Shown in pieces: positions 1-7,464 of a stretch of 18,612 bases of DNA (position 1 is its first letter; the number at the start of each line of letters is the position of its first letter). The notes under the pieces are model-generated. The model saw only the letters and a program-made list of their open reading frames with translations. It had not been told where the DNA came from and searched no databases. The position numbers and the translations under genes were made by a program. Source of the stretch: JBDKTH01 sp964558295 (GTDB taxonomy: Bacteria; Planctomycetota; Planctomycetia; Pirellulales; Thermoguttaceae); the NCBI GenBank assembly GCA_964558295.1, contig CAZLDQ010000115.1, positions 1-18,612 on the forward strand. The letters are read 5' to 3'.

Positions 1-60
1 CCAAGAGGGCCAAGCTCCGGATGCTGTCAATCCGTCCAAGAGCAAAACTGGTATTATGCA

Positions 61-108
61 GAGAATTGTATTCAGCCTATAAAAGAGAATCGTATTCAGC
101 CTATAAAG
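61..108. repeat. Two tandem 24-bp units upstream of uppP
   Basis: Two head-to-tail 24-bp units (61-84 and 85-108) differ at two positions only (t/c at the seventh base and a/g at the last). Each contains TATTCAGCCTATAAA. The block is more AT-rich than its surroundings. It lies about 90 bp before uppP, so it could contribute promoter or leader sequence, but I see no convincing -35/-10 pair with normal spacing. The rest of 1-198 holds no gene I can support. Confidence 0.85.
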
Positions 109-198
109 AGGAACGCCGAGAAATACCTCCAAATGGACGAAACTGGCCACCCTGTGGCGTGACCTAGCGGCTCCTTCCCCCCAAAACGGTTTCTGAGA

Positions 199-984
199 AT
201 GGCTTTGCTTGAGATCATCATGTTGAGCATCGTTCAGGGGATTGGCGAATTCCTGCCGATCAGCTCCTCCGGACACGTGGTTGTGCTGGCAACCCTTTTC
301 GACCACCTTGGGCACCCGATGCCCGACAAGATCACCGTCAACATAGCCCTTCATTTGGGAACCTTGCTCTCGATCCTCTGCGTCTATTGGCGACGCATCC
401 TGGGACTGCTCGGCAAGGACTGGCGAGTGATCGGGCTTTTGATCGCCGGGACCTTGCCAGCAGCGTTGTTTGGCGTCTCCTTGAAAACCCACCTGCAAGG
501 TTCTTTGGACAGTGCCGTGGTGGCCGGCTGTATGTTCCCAATCACCGGGCTGATGCTCCTATGGTCCACGCACCAAAAGCCAGGCGATCTGGCCTGCCGC
601 GAGTTGACCTATCGGCAGGCTCTGATGATTGGCGTCTTCCAAGCCTTCGCCATCTTCCCCGGGATCTCGCGGAGCGGCTCAACGATCATCGCCGGGCTAG
701 GGATCGGCCTTCGGCGGGAGGAGGCGGCCACGTTCTCGTTTCTCCTCGCCATTCCAGCCATCCTTGGGGCCGGCCTCCTCGAAGGACTCCACCTCCTGCG
801 TGGCTCACCCCAGGCGGAGCCATTTGGCCTCCTCGGCCTGGGGATGGCCTTGAGTTTTGCGATCGGCCTCGTCTCGCTCTGGTGGCTACTCCGTTGGCTT
901 CACCAGGGGCGCCTTCACCTGTTTGCCTGGTGGGTCTTGCTCCTCGGCCCGGCGGTCCTCGTCTGGCAGCTTTGGCCGCAGTAG
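199..984 (+). CDS. uppP: Undecaprenyl-diphosphatase (BacA/UppP family)
   Basis: This integral membrane enzyme removes a phosphate from undecaprenyl diphosphate, recycling the lipid carrier of peptidoglycan and other wall polymers. The 261-aa product has the usual family length. Two active-site signatures are visible: QGIGEFLPISSSGH (residues 13-26), the (E/Q)xxxE motif with Q in the first place plus the conserved His, and PGISRSG (154-160) with its catalytic arginine. Long hydrophobic stretches fit a multi-pass protein. The ATG at 199 has only a weak ribosome-binding site; an in-frame ATG at codon 8 is a less likely alternative because it cuts into the first helix. It stands alone before ssrA and is chromosomal housekeeping rather than part of the element. 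Family assignment is secure. Confidence 0.95.
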   Translation: MALLEIIMLSIVQGIGEFLPISSSGHVVVLATLFDHLGHPMPDKITVNIALHLGTLLSILCVYWRRILGLLGKDWRVIGLLIAGTLPAALFGVSLKTHLQGSLDSAVVAGCMFPITGLMLLWSTHQKPGDLACRELTYRQALMIGVFQAFAIFPGISRSGSTIIAGLGIGLRREEAATFSFLLAIPAILGAGLLEGLHLLRGSPQAEPFGLLGLGMALSFAIGLVSLWWLLRWLHQGRLHLFAWWVLLLGPAVLVWQLWPQ

Positions 985-1097
985 GGAGTATGCCACCACT
1001 GCTCGACACGGGCCATGGCCGAGCCAAAGGTGGACGACCGATCTACGGAACGATATACTTCGTAGGATGAGTGTGAGAGCGACTTAGGGTTTTACCT

Positions 1098-1120
1098 CCT
1101 GGCGGCAGATCGCCGTCAGG
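1098..1120 (+). terminator. Hairpin between uppP and ssrA, possible uppP terminator
   Basis: CCTGGCGGC (1098-1106) pairs with GCCGTCAGG (1112-1120) over nine base pairs with one G-U and a five-base loop. No T-run follows, so intrinsic termination is uncertain. It is the only clear secondary structure in the roughly 200 bp between uppP and ssrA. I could not pick out a convincing ssrA promoter in the same gap. Confidence 0.35.
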
Positions 1121-1186
1121 ATGAAGGCGGCATACGCGAAAGAGTACCACACCCCAAGCAGGGCCTGCCGGCCGGTGCTTTGGTCC

Positions 1187-1546
1187 GGGGGCGAACTGGG
1201 TTCGACCGGGCACTGGAAGTGTGGGTGGCGTGCCGTGGTTGGTCAGTTGGCCACGTAAAAAGCTGACTACAATTTAGTTGCCGAGGAAAACCTCGCTCTA
1301 GCTGCGTAACAACAACGCGTAGCTCCGGCCCAAAGCCTTTGTCGGAGAGGCTGAAAGCCGGCCGCCAATTCCGACTCGTTCCGGGTCACTGTTGGGCACG
1401 CCCGGGACTAAACTCCGTTCCCGACTAGCCTACCCGTCACCCAGCCGGTTGGGGGTCAGGCGGGCGAACCACAAATGATCCGGCTACGCACGTAGAAGCC
1501 CTCATGGACAGGTCGCGGGACGCGGGTTCGATTCCCGCCGCCTCCA
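1187..1546 (+). ncRNA. ssrA: Transfer-messenger RNA (tmRNA)
   Basis: tmRNA rescues stalled ribosomes and tags the nascent peptide for proteolysis. The 5' end GGGGGCG (1187-1193) pairs with CGCCTCC (1539-1545) to close the acceptor stem (one G-U), with A1546 as discriminator. The GGGTTCGA at 1198-1205 is typical of tmRNA 5' ends. The T-arm GCGGG-TTCGATT-CCCGC ends at 1538. The resume codon GCT at 1262 opens a 15-codon tag, ADYNLVAEENLALAA, ending at TAA 1307-1309; the terminal ALAA is the classic protease-recognition tail. Several GC-rich inverted repeats between 1315 and 1460 fit the pseudoknots. CCA is not encoded (CCA at 1544-1546 belongs to the stem and discriminator). Single-piece gene, typical length of about 360 nt. 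tmRNA 3' ends are common integration sites for mobile elements, which matters here because the region downstream is phage-like. Confidence 0.96.
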
Positions 1547-1549
1547 TTC

Positions 1550-1571
1550 AGACAGCCTGCCCGGGCTGTCT
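1550..1571 (+). other. Hairpin directly after ssrA
   Basis: AGACAGCC (1550-1557) and GGCTGTCT (1564-1571) form an eight-base-pair perfect stem around a six-base loop, three bases after the mature tmRNA end. It may protect or help process the tmRNA 3' end. The same spot would be a natural att junction, so the hairpin could alternatively be element-derived. Confidence 0.6.
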
Positions 1572-1580
1572 CTCGACCAA

Positions 1581-1619
1581 ACAAGGCCCGCCGCCCACCG
1601 GCAGCGGGCCTTGTGCATT
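1581..1619 (+). terminator. Probable ssrA terminator hairpin
   Basis: ACAAGGCCCGC (1581-1591) pairs perfectly over 11 bp with GCGGGCCTTGT (1604-1614), with a 12-base loop. GCATTTT follows, a short T-run. Position and strength fit a factor-independent terminator for ssrA. If it is the native terminator, the element boundary lies to its right. Confidence 0.75.
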
Positions 1620-1862
1620 TTGGCCAGTAAACAAAGGCTTTTCGCGACTTCGCCGCCCACCCGCGCCGTCCAACTACGTGACGGGCCAGGCCCTGAAAGC
1701 GCCGCTCTGGAGGCCAAGATTGTCTCAAAGTCTCTGAATCGTGTGACGGGGCGGCGATCCGTCACGCGAGAGCAAGCCGATTCGTTTCGGGCACTTACGC
1801 TTACCCATCTTCTTGTGAGTTGTCATTCTCGTCACCTGCATGCAACGGGATGACAATCCCGG

Positions 1863-1952
1863 TCATGTGACGCTTGCGGTGCCAAAAAGCGCTCACATGA
1901 TCGTCACATGACTGTCACCGCAAGCCATCTTGGCACTGCAATGGCACTGCAA
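1863..1952. promoter_or_regulatory. Operator-like cluster A
   Basis: Three perfect TCACATGA/TCATGTGA sites lie at 1863-1870, 1893-1900 and 1904-1911, the last two starting 11 bp apart. They sit within a ten-bp dyad GCTTGCGGTG (1872-1881) / CACCGCAAGC (1916-1925). GGTGCCA (1878-1884) and TGGCACT (1931-1937) form an outer dyad about 60 bp across. TGGCACTGCAA is repeated in tandem at 1931-1941 and 1942-1952, again with an 11-bp period. The same arrangement recurs at 8740-8837. This looks like a multi-site binding region for a dimeric regulator acting on the gene starting at 2144. An origin function is the main alternative. Confidence 0.7.
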
Positions 1953-1996
1953 CGGGGATGTGAGTGCAGGCGACGGCCTCTGGAGGTGCGGGGCGG

Positions 1997-2010
1997 TGTC
2001 ACCGGTGACA
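1997..2010. promoter_or_regulatory. 14-bp perfect palindrome TGTCACCGGTGACA
   Basis: TGTCACCGGTGACA is self-complementary over all 14 bases. Parts recur at 1913-1920 (TGTCACCG, cluster A) and at 8772-8782 (TGTCACCGGTG, cluster B). It is therefore probably a second operator type belonging to the same regulatory circuit, located about 135 bp before the helicase start. Confidence 0.55.
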
Positions 2011-2143
2011 GCAGAAATCGAGGCTCGCCTGAGCAGCCATCCCGTACATGAGAGTGTGCCAACCGATCACGGCATCGGCGCATTTCGTTGCAGTTTCCAC
2101 GTTTTCTGGAAACATGTGCGGATAGCAAAAAGGAGATCTCCCA

Positions 2144-5100
2144 TTGGCAGATAGCGACATCAGACTTTGGCTACCTGAGCTTACGCTCGAAACACGAAGC
2201 GTCCATGGTAACCGAATCCAGCAGATTGGGGTTGCAGGAGGCGAGGTCGACCTGACTTATCTGGGCGATGATGGGTCGGCACACCTGTACCAGGACCGCC
2301 ACGGGCAGGAGTTCGTCCTACTCCCCCCTCGGGTGCGTACCGGCGAATTGAGCGATTCTGCGTGCGTACTGAGGTCATCAGTCCAGATTGACGATCCCCG
2401 TACCTTGAGAAACTCCGATCGGCGGACCTTCTCTTGGTTGCAGCATCCCGCACAGTCGTTTCCAACAACACCATCCGAGATCAGGGACTCATGGGCTGGG
2501 ACGTTTGCCCTAAATGCCCCGACCACAGACGCAGACTCGCCTGGGCTTCGGCGGGCACAACTAGGAGCCATTCACGCAATTTCAGCTCATTGGACTGTCT
2601 CTACGGACCCAGCCACGGTTGTGATGCCAACCGGAACTGGCAAGACCGATACCATGATCTCCATAGTGGTGCAGCATCAGTGTGATCTGGTGCTGGTCCT
2701 TGTTCCCTCGAACGCCCTGCGACACCAGCTAGTTAAGGAATTCTCGACACTCGGGTGCCTGAAGGATATCGGCGTGGTCAAGCCGAATGCCCCCTTACCA
2801 CGGGTAGGGCTTTTCAAGACCGGACTGCAGCACGCTGCTCAGGTTGAGGAGTTCCTTTCTCAACTCAACGTTGTCGTCGCTACACCACAAGTGCTCGATA
2901 GTTGTTCAGCAGAAGCACGCGCGGAGGTGGCTAGGCGATGTTCACACTTGTTTGTCGACGAAGCGCACCACCTTGCGGCAAGAACCTGGAATGCGATAAA
3001 GGTGCTTTGTTCTCAGAAGCCCATACTCCAATTCACTGCAACACCCTTCCGCAATGACAAGCAGCCGGTCGAGGGACGAATCATCTTTGAATATCCGCTT
3101 CGCATGGCCCAGAAGGATGGCATATTCCGACCTATCGACTTCAGACCTGTAAACGTCACTTCACTTGACAAGGGTGTCGTTGATCGAGAGATAGCAGAAG
3201 CAGCCGTGGCCAGGCTTCGCGAAGACGTCGCAGCAGGATACGATCATCTTCTGATGGCCCGGGTTCAGTCCAAGTCACGAGCCGAAGAGATCGAGACGAT
3301 CTACAAGAGTCTGGCTTCCGACCTAAGGCCCGTGGTCGTTCATTCAGGCATGAGCGGGCAAGCATGCCGCGAACGTCTTGAGTTGCTTCGGAGCGGACAT
3401 TCACGTGTCTTGATTTGCGTCAACATGTTCGGGGAAGGCTTCAATCTGCCCCAGCTGAAGGTTGCCGCGGTTCATGACAAGCATCAGAGTCTGCCAGTGA
3501 CCTTGCAGTTCATTGGACGGTTCACCCGTTCATCGCGAGGCCCACGCATCGGTGACGCCTCGCTCATACTGAACGTTGGTGACGATGCCGTTAATGCGGA
3601 AGTAATCGAGCTCTATGCCCAGAACGCTGATTGGAACGATCTGCTCCGGCGCAGCAGTGAGTCGCGAATTGGACGTGAAGTGAGGCTCCAGGAATTGATC
3701 GATTCGTTCAGGGAGGGAGGCCTCCCCCAAGAATTGCCGCTGTGGAATCTCCGCCCGGCCAACTCCACGATTGTGTATCATCTGTCCTCCTCTCAAGCAT
3801 GGACAAAAGCACGCTTGCTCACCGGGGTTCGGCGCGAGGACGCCGACACGCTTTGTGCTGTAAGTAATGAGCGCAAAGTGGCAATCGCTGTCTGGCCTGT
3901 CGAAGAGGAGGTGAAATGGGGTCGTTACCACAACGTCAAGGACCGGACATGGCATATCGCTATCGCGCACTGGGATCAGAGCACTAACCTCTTGTTTGTC
4001 TATGTAAGCGACTACGGCGCTATCAGTCCGAGCCACTTCGTGAAAAGCCTCACCGGAGCAGACGGAGTGCTTGTGAGCGGTTCGCGGGTGTTCCGGGCGT
4101 TTCATGATTTCGAGCGTCCGATGGCACGTACGGTCGGGGCATCGAAGGCTGGTAGCATCCGTTTTACGATGTACTTCGGCCCGGATGTTACCGAGGGACT
4201 GAGTCAGGTCGACCGCGAAACTGCGATTCTTAGTAACGTGTTCGCATGGGGCTACGAGGACGGCGAGCGAAAGACTCTTGGGTGCTCGGTCAAAAAAGGC
4301 AAGCTTTGGGCGTTGGGCGGTGGGCCAATCGATCATTGGCTCGGGTGGTGCCAGCACCTCGGGCAGCGGCTTTGCAATGACAGCATCGATGGTGATGCTG
4401 TATTCCGTGGCTTCCTGCGTCCGACCGAGGTCAGCAAGCGGCCCAGCCTCGTCCCATTGATGATCGAATGGGGAGAGCGGCTCATAGAGGACGTGAGCGG
4501 CAGCATAGCGATACTCCAAGGAGATGATGAGTACACCATTGCTGACCTGGACCTTCGTCTTGTGGAGCGGAGCGACGCCGGGCCTATCAGGTTCATGATC
4601 GCCTCGGATTATGCAGAGTCGATATACGAACTTGTGATTGATGAGAACGTTGGGGGGCAAGGGAGGCATTCGGCATATCACCATATCTCAGGGCCCGAGA
4701 TCATGGTGAAACGAAGCAGAGGACAGGCTGTGCCGTTCCACGAATATTTGGAACGGGACCCATTGATCGTAACCTATGCCAACAACTCGTTCTCGTACAA
4801 TCACTTCTTCGTTGAGGCACCGGTTGACGTGCTGTTTCCTGTCGAGGAAGTGGAAGTCTTCGAGTGGCTTGCAGCAGGGGTGAATATACGGATTGAATCA
4901 GAAGGCCCGACGCGAGATGCGACCTCAATCCAGTACCGGATGATCGAAGAGATAGTCAACGACTACGATGTAGTGTTCAATGACGATGGGAAGGGCGAGA
5001 TCGCTGATATAGTTGCGATTCGCAGAGAGAATGACGAAACGATCCATCTGCATTTGGTGCACTGCAAGTACTCCGCAGAAAACACACCGGGCGCTCGGTT

Positions 5101-5428
5101 GCAGGACATATACGAGGTATGCGGTCAGGCTATGCGGTGTGTGAAATGGAAATCAATGGGCATCTCGAAGATTGGGGCTCATCTGCGACGACGAGAATCA
5201 TCATGGCAGAACGAAGGCCACACACGTTTCAGGAAGGGAGATTGGGCTTGTCTGCAGCAGTTGGAAAAATTCTCACGCCGTGCTCGCCTGGCGATGTCGA
5301 TTGACATTGTCCAACCAGGCCTGTCTCGACAGAGGGCCACCAATGAGATACTGCGATTGCTTGGCAGCGTGAAGGAATATGTGCACCAGACGGCGCGGTC
5401 TCCGCTGCGTGTTGTTGGCAGTGAGTAA
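2144..5428 (+). CDS. SF2 helicase with C-terminal PD-(D/E)XK-like nuclease domain
   Basis: The 1094-aa product should be an ATP-driven nucleic-acid translocase joined to a nuclease. Visible SF2 motifs: VMPTGTGKT (Walker A, 160-168), DEAH (272-275), FTATP (297-301) and QFIGRFTRSS (motif VI, 455-464). Residues of about 500-930 are a long region I cannot assign. Near the C-terminus GEIADIVAI (951-959) and LVHCKYS (971-977) give D955 and H973-x-K975, a D...(D/E/H)xK spacing of a PD-(D/E)XK fold, with His in the usual acidic position. The start is TTG at 2144, fixed by AGGAGA at 2131-2136. No methylase or partner gene adjoins it. It lies between ssrA and the integration operon, a typical cargo position, and its codon use looks less GC-biased than the phage genes. 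Antiphage defence or exclusion is an inference; the exact family is unknown to me. Confidence 0.85.
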   Translation: MADSDIRLWLPELTLETRSVHGNRIQQIGVAGGEVDLTYLGDDGSAHLYQDRHGQEFVLLPPRVRTGELSDSACVLRSSVQIDDPRTLRNSDRRTFSWLQHPAQSFPTTPSEIRDSWAGTFALNAPTTDADSPGLRRAQLGAIHAISAHWTVSTDPATVVMPTGTGKTDTMISIVVQHQCDLVLVLVPSNALRHQLVKEFSTLGCLKDIGVVKPNAPLPRVGLFKTGLQHAAQVEEFLSQLNVVVATPQVLDSCSAEARAEVARRCSHLFVDEAHHLAARTWNAIKVLCSQKPILQFTATPFRNDKQPVEGRIIFEYPLRMAQKDGIFRPIDFRPVNVTSLDKGVVDREIAEAAVARLREDVAAGYDHLLMARVQSKSRAEEIETIYKSLASDLRPVVVHSGMSGQACRERLELLRSGHSRVLICVNMFGEGFNLPQLKVAAVHDKHQSLPVTLQFIGRFTRSSRGPRIGDASLILNVGDDAVNAEVIELYAQNADWNDLLRRSSESRIGREVRLQELIDSFREGGLPQELPLWNLRPANSTIVYHLSSSQAWTKARLLTGVRREDADTLCAVSNERKVAIAVWPVEEEVKWGRYHNVKDRTWHIAIAHWDQSTNLLFVYVSDYGAISPSHFVKSLTGADGVLVSGSRVFRAFHDFERPMARTVGASKAGSIRFTMYFGPDVTEGLSQVDRETAILSNVFAWGYEDGERKTLGCSVKKGKLWALGGGPIDHWLGWCQHLGQRLCNDSIDGDAVFRGFLRPTEVSKRPSLVPLMIEWGERLIEDVSGSIAILQGDDEYTIADLDLRLVERSDAGPIRFMIASDYAESIYELVIDENVGGQGRHSAYHHISGPEIMVKRSRGQAVPFHEYLERDPLIVTYANNSFSYNHFFVEAPVDVLFPVEEVEVFEWLAAGVNIRIESEGPTRDATSIQYRMIEEIVNDYDVVFNDDGKGEIADIVAIRRENDETIHLHLVHCKYSAENTPGARLQDIYEVCGQAMRCVKWKSMGISKIGAHLRRRESSWQNEGHTRFRKGDWACLQQLEKFSRRARLAMSIDIVQPGLSRQRATNEILRLLGSVKEYVHQTARSPLRVVGSE

Positions 5429-5438
5429 TCGGATGTGA

Positions 5439-5930
5439 TCAGCGGTCAGAAGTGTATGCCTTGCGCTGGTCATCCCACCTCACCGGCAAATTCTTCCGCA
5501 ACTTCTCCAGGCTCATGCCATTGGGTTCATCACCCCGCAGGATCGCCTCGACGATGTCCGGCGCGAGGCTGGTCAGGTGGAGGATGCGGCCGACGTAGGT
5601 GCGGTCGCAGCCGACGTCTTTGGCTAGGTCCTCGAGGCTGGCGTATTCGCCGGATTCGAGCTGGGCCTGCCAGCGGTGGGCCTTGGCGATGGCCTCGACC
5701 AGCGGCCGGTTGACACGGCTCATGTCATCGAGGTGCTGGGCGGCTGAGACGAGCGTCGCCGCGCCTTCGGGCAGGACCATGGAGCGGCCGTTGCGCCGCT
5801 GAAACCGCATGGGGATGTGGACCACGATGGCGTCGCCGTCCCGGCGAACGCACAGACCGGGATAGCGATTCTTCTGCTGCTCCTCGATGGGCGTGGCTGC
5901 GCTGGGCAAGCTCAAGGTTCCCTCATGCAT
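5439..5930 (-). CDS. HTH protein coupled to the serine recombinase
   Basis: This 163-aa product has a ParB/KorB-like helix-turn-helix at about residues 98-120 (SLEDLAKDVGCDRTYVGRIL) followed by a conserved-looking tail (APDIVEAILRGDEPNGMSLEKL..LPVRWDDQR, about 123-156). Small HTH proteins of this type are commonly encoded beside large serine recombinases; a role in DNA binding, att selection or directionality is inference. The ATG at 5930 was chosen because GAGG lies eight bases upstream and the codon overlaps the end of the recombinase gene (5923), so the two are translationally coupled. It is the last gene of the leftward operon. Its stop lies only 10 bp from the end of the convergent helicase gene with no terminator between them. 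Confidence 0.8.
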   Translation of the reverse strand: MHEGTLSLPSAATPIEEQQKNRYPGLCVRRDGDAIVVHIPMRFQRRNGRSMVLPEGAATLVSAAQHLDDMSRVNRPLVEAIAKAHRWQAQLESGEYASLEDLAKDVGCDRTYVGRILHLTSLAPDIVEAILRGDEPNGMSLEKLRKNLPVRWDDQRKAYTSDR

Positions 5931-7464
5931 GGCGTTCCTCAATGGGCTGAAGTTCCGCAACGATCTGCTCGATGCCGTTGGTGCGGAAGCGGATGTCGAT
6001 GCCGCGGGTGCTGACGACGATCTCCTCGATCAGCAGTTGCGCGATCCGCCGCTGTTCCTCGGCCAGCAGCACATTCCAGATCGGGTCGATGGCCCGCAAC
6101 GCTTGGCTGACGCGGTCGAGTTCCACCGCCGCACCCCGCGTGGACGTGGCTTCGAGGTCGCGGATGGCCTGATCCAGCGACTTGAGCTCGGCGCTGAGCC
6201 GCTTGAGCTCCTCGGCCAGGAAACCTCCATCCTGTTCGGCGACGCTCAGCAGCGTGCGGATGGACTTCTGCGTCTGCTCGCGCCGTATCCGCAGTTCCTC
6301 CAGCCTGGCCAGCGCAGCCTTGTCCGGACCGGTTCCGGCGGTCTTGCAGATCTCGCGGTACGTCCGGGCGATCACGTCGGGATGGCGTAGCAGCGCCCGC
6401 AACTGATCCACCACCACCGTCTCGATCTCGCCGGCCGGCAGGTTGGGCAGCGGGCATTGGCCATAGCCCTCCTTGATCTTTTTCCGGCAGGCGTAGTAGC
6501 GATATTCCCGACCGTCTTTGCGCGTCCAGGAGGGCTGAACGCGCCCACCGCACTCGCCGCAGCGGATCATCCGCCGCAGCAGGACGAACCGGCGCACCTG
6601 GTGCTTGTGCGTGTACGTCTGGTTGGCGCTCAAGAGCTTCTGGACCCGCTCGAACTGCTCGACCGAGACGATGGCCTCATGCTCGCCGGGGTAGACCTTG
6701 CCCTTGTGAACCATCTGGCCGGTGTATTTGCGGTTGATGAGCACCTCGTAGACGCTCCGCTGTCGCCAGGGCTTGCCCCCGCGCTGTTTGCCGCTCTTGC
6801 TTCCGATTATGGCCTTGGTGCGGTAGCCCTCGGCGTTGAGGGAGTTGGCGACCTTGCGGCAGGATTCGAGCTTCTCGAAGCGGTTGAAGATCTCCCGGAC
6901 GAGCTTGGCCTCCTCGGGGTTGACCACGTACTTCTTGTCCACCACGTCCAGGCCGAGGATCGGCCCGCCGCCGACGTACTTGCCCTGTTGGGCGGTGGCC
7001 AGCTTCTTGTCGCGGATGCGTTCGCCGGCGATCTCCCGCTCGAACTGGGCGAACGACAGCAGGATGTTCAGTGTCAACCGGCCCATCGACGTGGTCGTGT
7101 TGAACTGCTGCGTCACCGACACGAAGCTCACGCCGTGTTCTTCGAACAGGTTGATCAGCTTGGCGAAATCCAGCAGCGACCGGCTGAGGCGGTCCACCTT
7201 GTAGACCACCACGCAGTCGATGTACCCGGCCCGAATATCGGCCAGCAGCTCCTGGAGGGCCGGACGGTTGAGCGTGCCGCCGGAGTAGGCCGCGTCGTCG
7301 TACCGTTTGCGGATGAGCTTCCAGCCTTCGTGGCGCTGCGATTCGATGTAAGCCTCGGCCGACTGGCGCTGGGCGTCGAGGGAGTTGAACTCCTGGTCGA
7401 GCCCTTCCTCGTGGCTCTTGCGCGTATAGATCGCGCAGCGCACCTCCCGGGTGGGCCTGTTCAT
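5923..7464 (-). CDS. Large serine recombinase (site-specific integrase)
   Basis: A serine integrase of 513 aa that should catalyse integration and excision of the element. The N-terminal resolvase domain shows CAIYTRKS with the nucleophile Ser17, VYKVDRLSRS with D91-R92 and R95, and GRLTLNILLSFAQFEREIAGERI (128-150) at the start of helix E. A recombinase (DNA-binding) domain covers about 170-290, with RKYTGQMVHKGKVYPGEHEAIVS. A zinc ribbon uses C302, C305, C326 and C337. A coiled-coil-like segment spans about 375-440, as in large serine integrases. The open frame extends upstream, but ATG at 7464 is preceded by AAGGAGG at good spacing and overlaps the DUF2924 stop as ATGA. Serine integrases do not normally use tmRNA 3' ends as targets, so the link to ssrA may be fortuitous. 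Confidence 0.95.
   Translation of the reverse strand: MNRPTREVRCAIYTRKSHEEGLDQEFNSLDAQRQSAEAYIESQRHEGWKLIRKRYDDAAYSGGTLNRPALQELLADIRAGYIDCVVVYKVDRLSRSLLDFAKLINLFEEHGVSFVSVTQQFNTTTSMGRLTLNILLSFAQFEREIAGERIRDKKLATAQQGKYVGGGPILGLDVVDKKYVVNPEEAKLVREIFNRFEKLESCRKVANSLNAEGYRTKAIIGSKSGKQRGGKPWRQRSVYEVLINRKYTGQMVHKGKVYPGEHEAIVSVEQFERVQKLLSANQTYTHKHQVRRFVLLRRMIRCGECGGRVQPSWTRKDGREYRYYACRKKIKEGYGQCPLPNLPAGEIETVVVDQLRALLRHPDVIARTYREICKTAGTGPDKAALARLEELRIRREQTQKSIRTLLSVAEQDGGFLAEELKRLSAELKSLDQAIRDLEATSTRGAAVELDRVSQALRAIDPIWNVLLAEEQRRIAQLLIEEIVVSTRGIDIRFRTNGIEQIVAELQPIEERHA

Larger units (their letters stand above)
1620..2143. other. Gene-free stretch with dyads, 5' of the cargo helicase
   Basis: I find no supportable gene in these 524 bp; open frames lack ribosome-binding sites and overlap each other. 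The stretch contains a seven-bp dyad GTGACGG/CCGTCAC (1743-1749, 1759-1765), operator cluster A, the palindrome at 1997-2010, and a six-bp dyad GTTTCC/GGAAAC (2093-2098, 2108-2113) just before the ribosome-binding site of the helicase gene. This is much more regulatory-looking sequence than one gene usually needs. Confidence 0.6.

Noticed and set aside
1863..1952. CRISPR array as an explanation for the repeated TCACATGA and TGGCACTGCAA words
   Set aside because: Units are only 8 to 11 bp, alternate in orientation and have no spacers of constant length; no cas gene is present.
1504..2154. Several short open frames of 74 to 90 codons on both strands between ssrA and the helicase gene
   Set aside because: They overlap one another and the regulatory repeats, lack ribosome-binding sites, and some run through ssrA or its terminator.
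3530..4684. 384-codon minus-strand open frame within the cargo helicase gene
   Set aside because: It lies wholly inside the helicase gene, shows no family features and has no start signal. The plus-strand protein is continuous and has all SF2 motifs.
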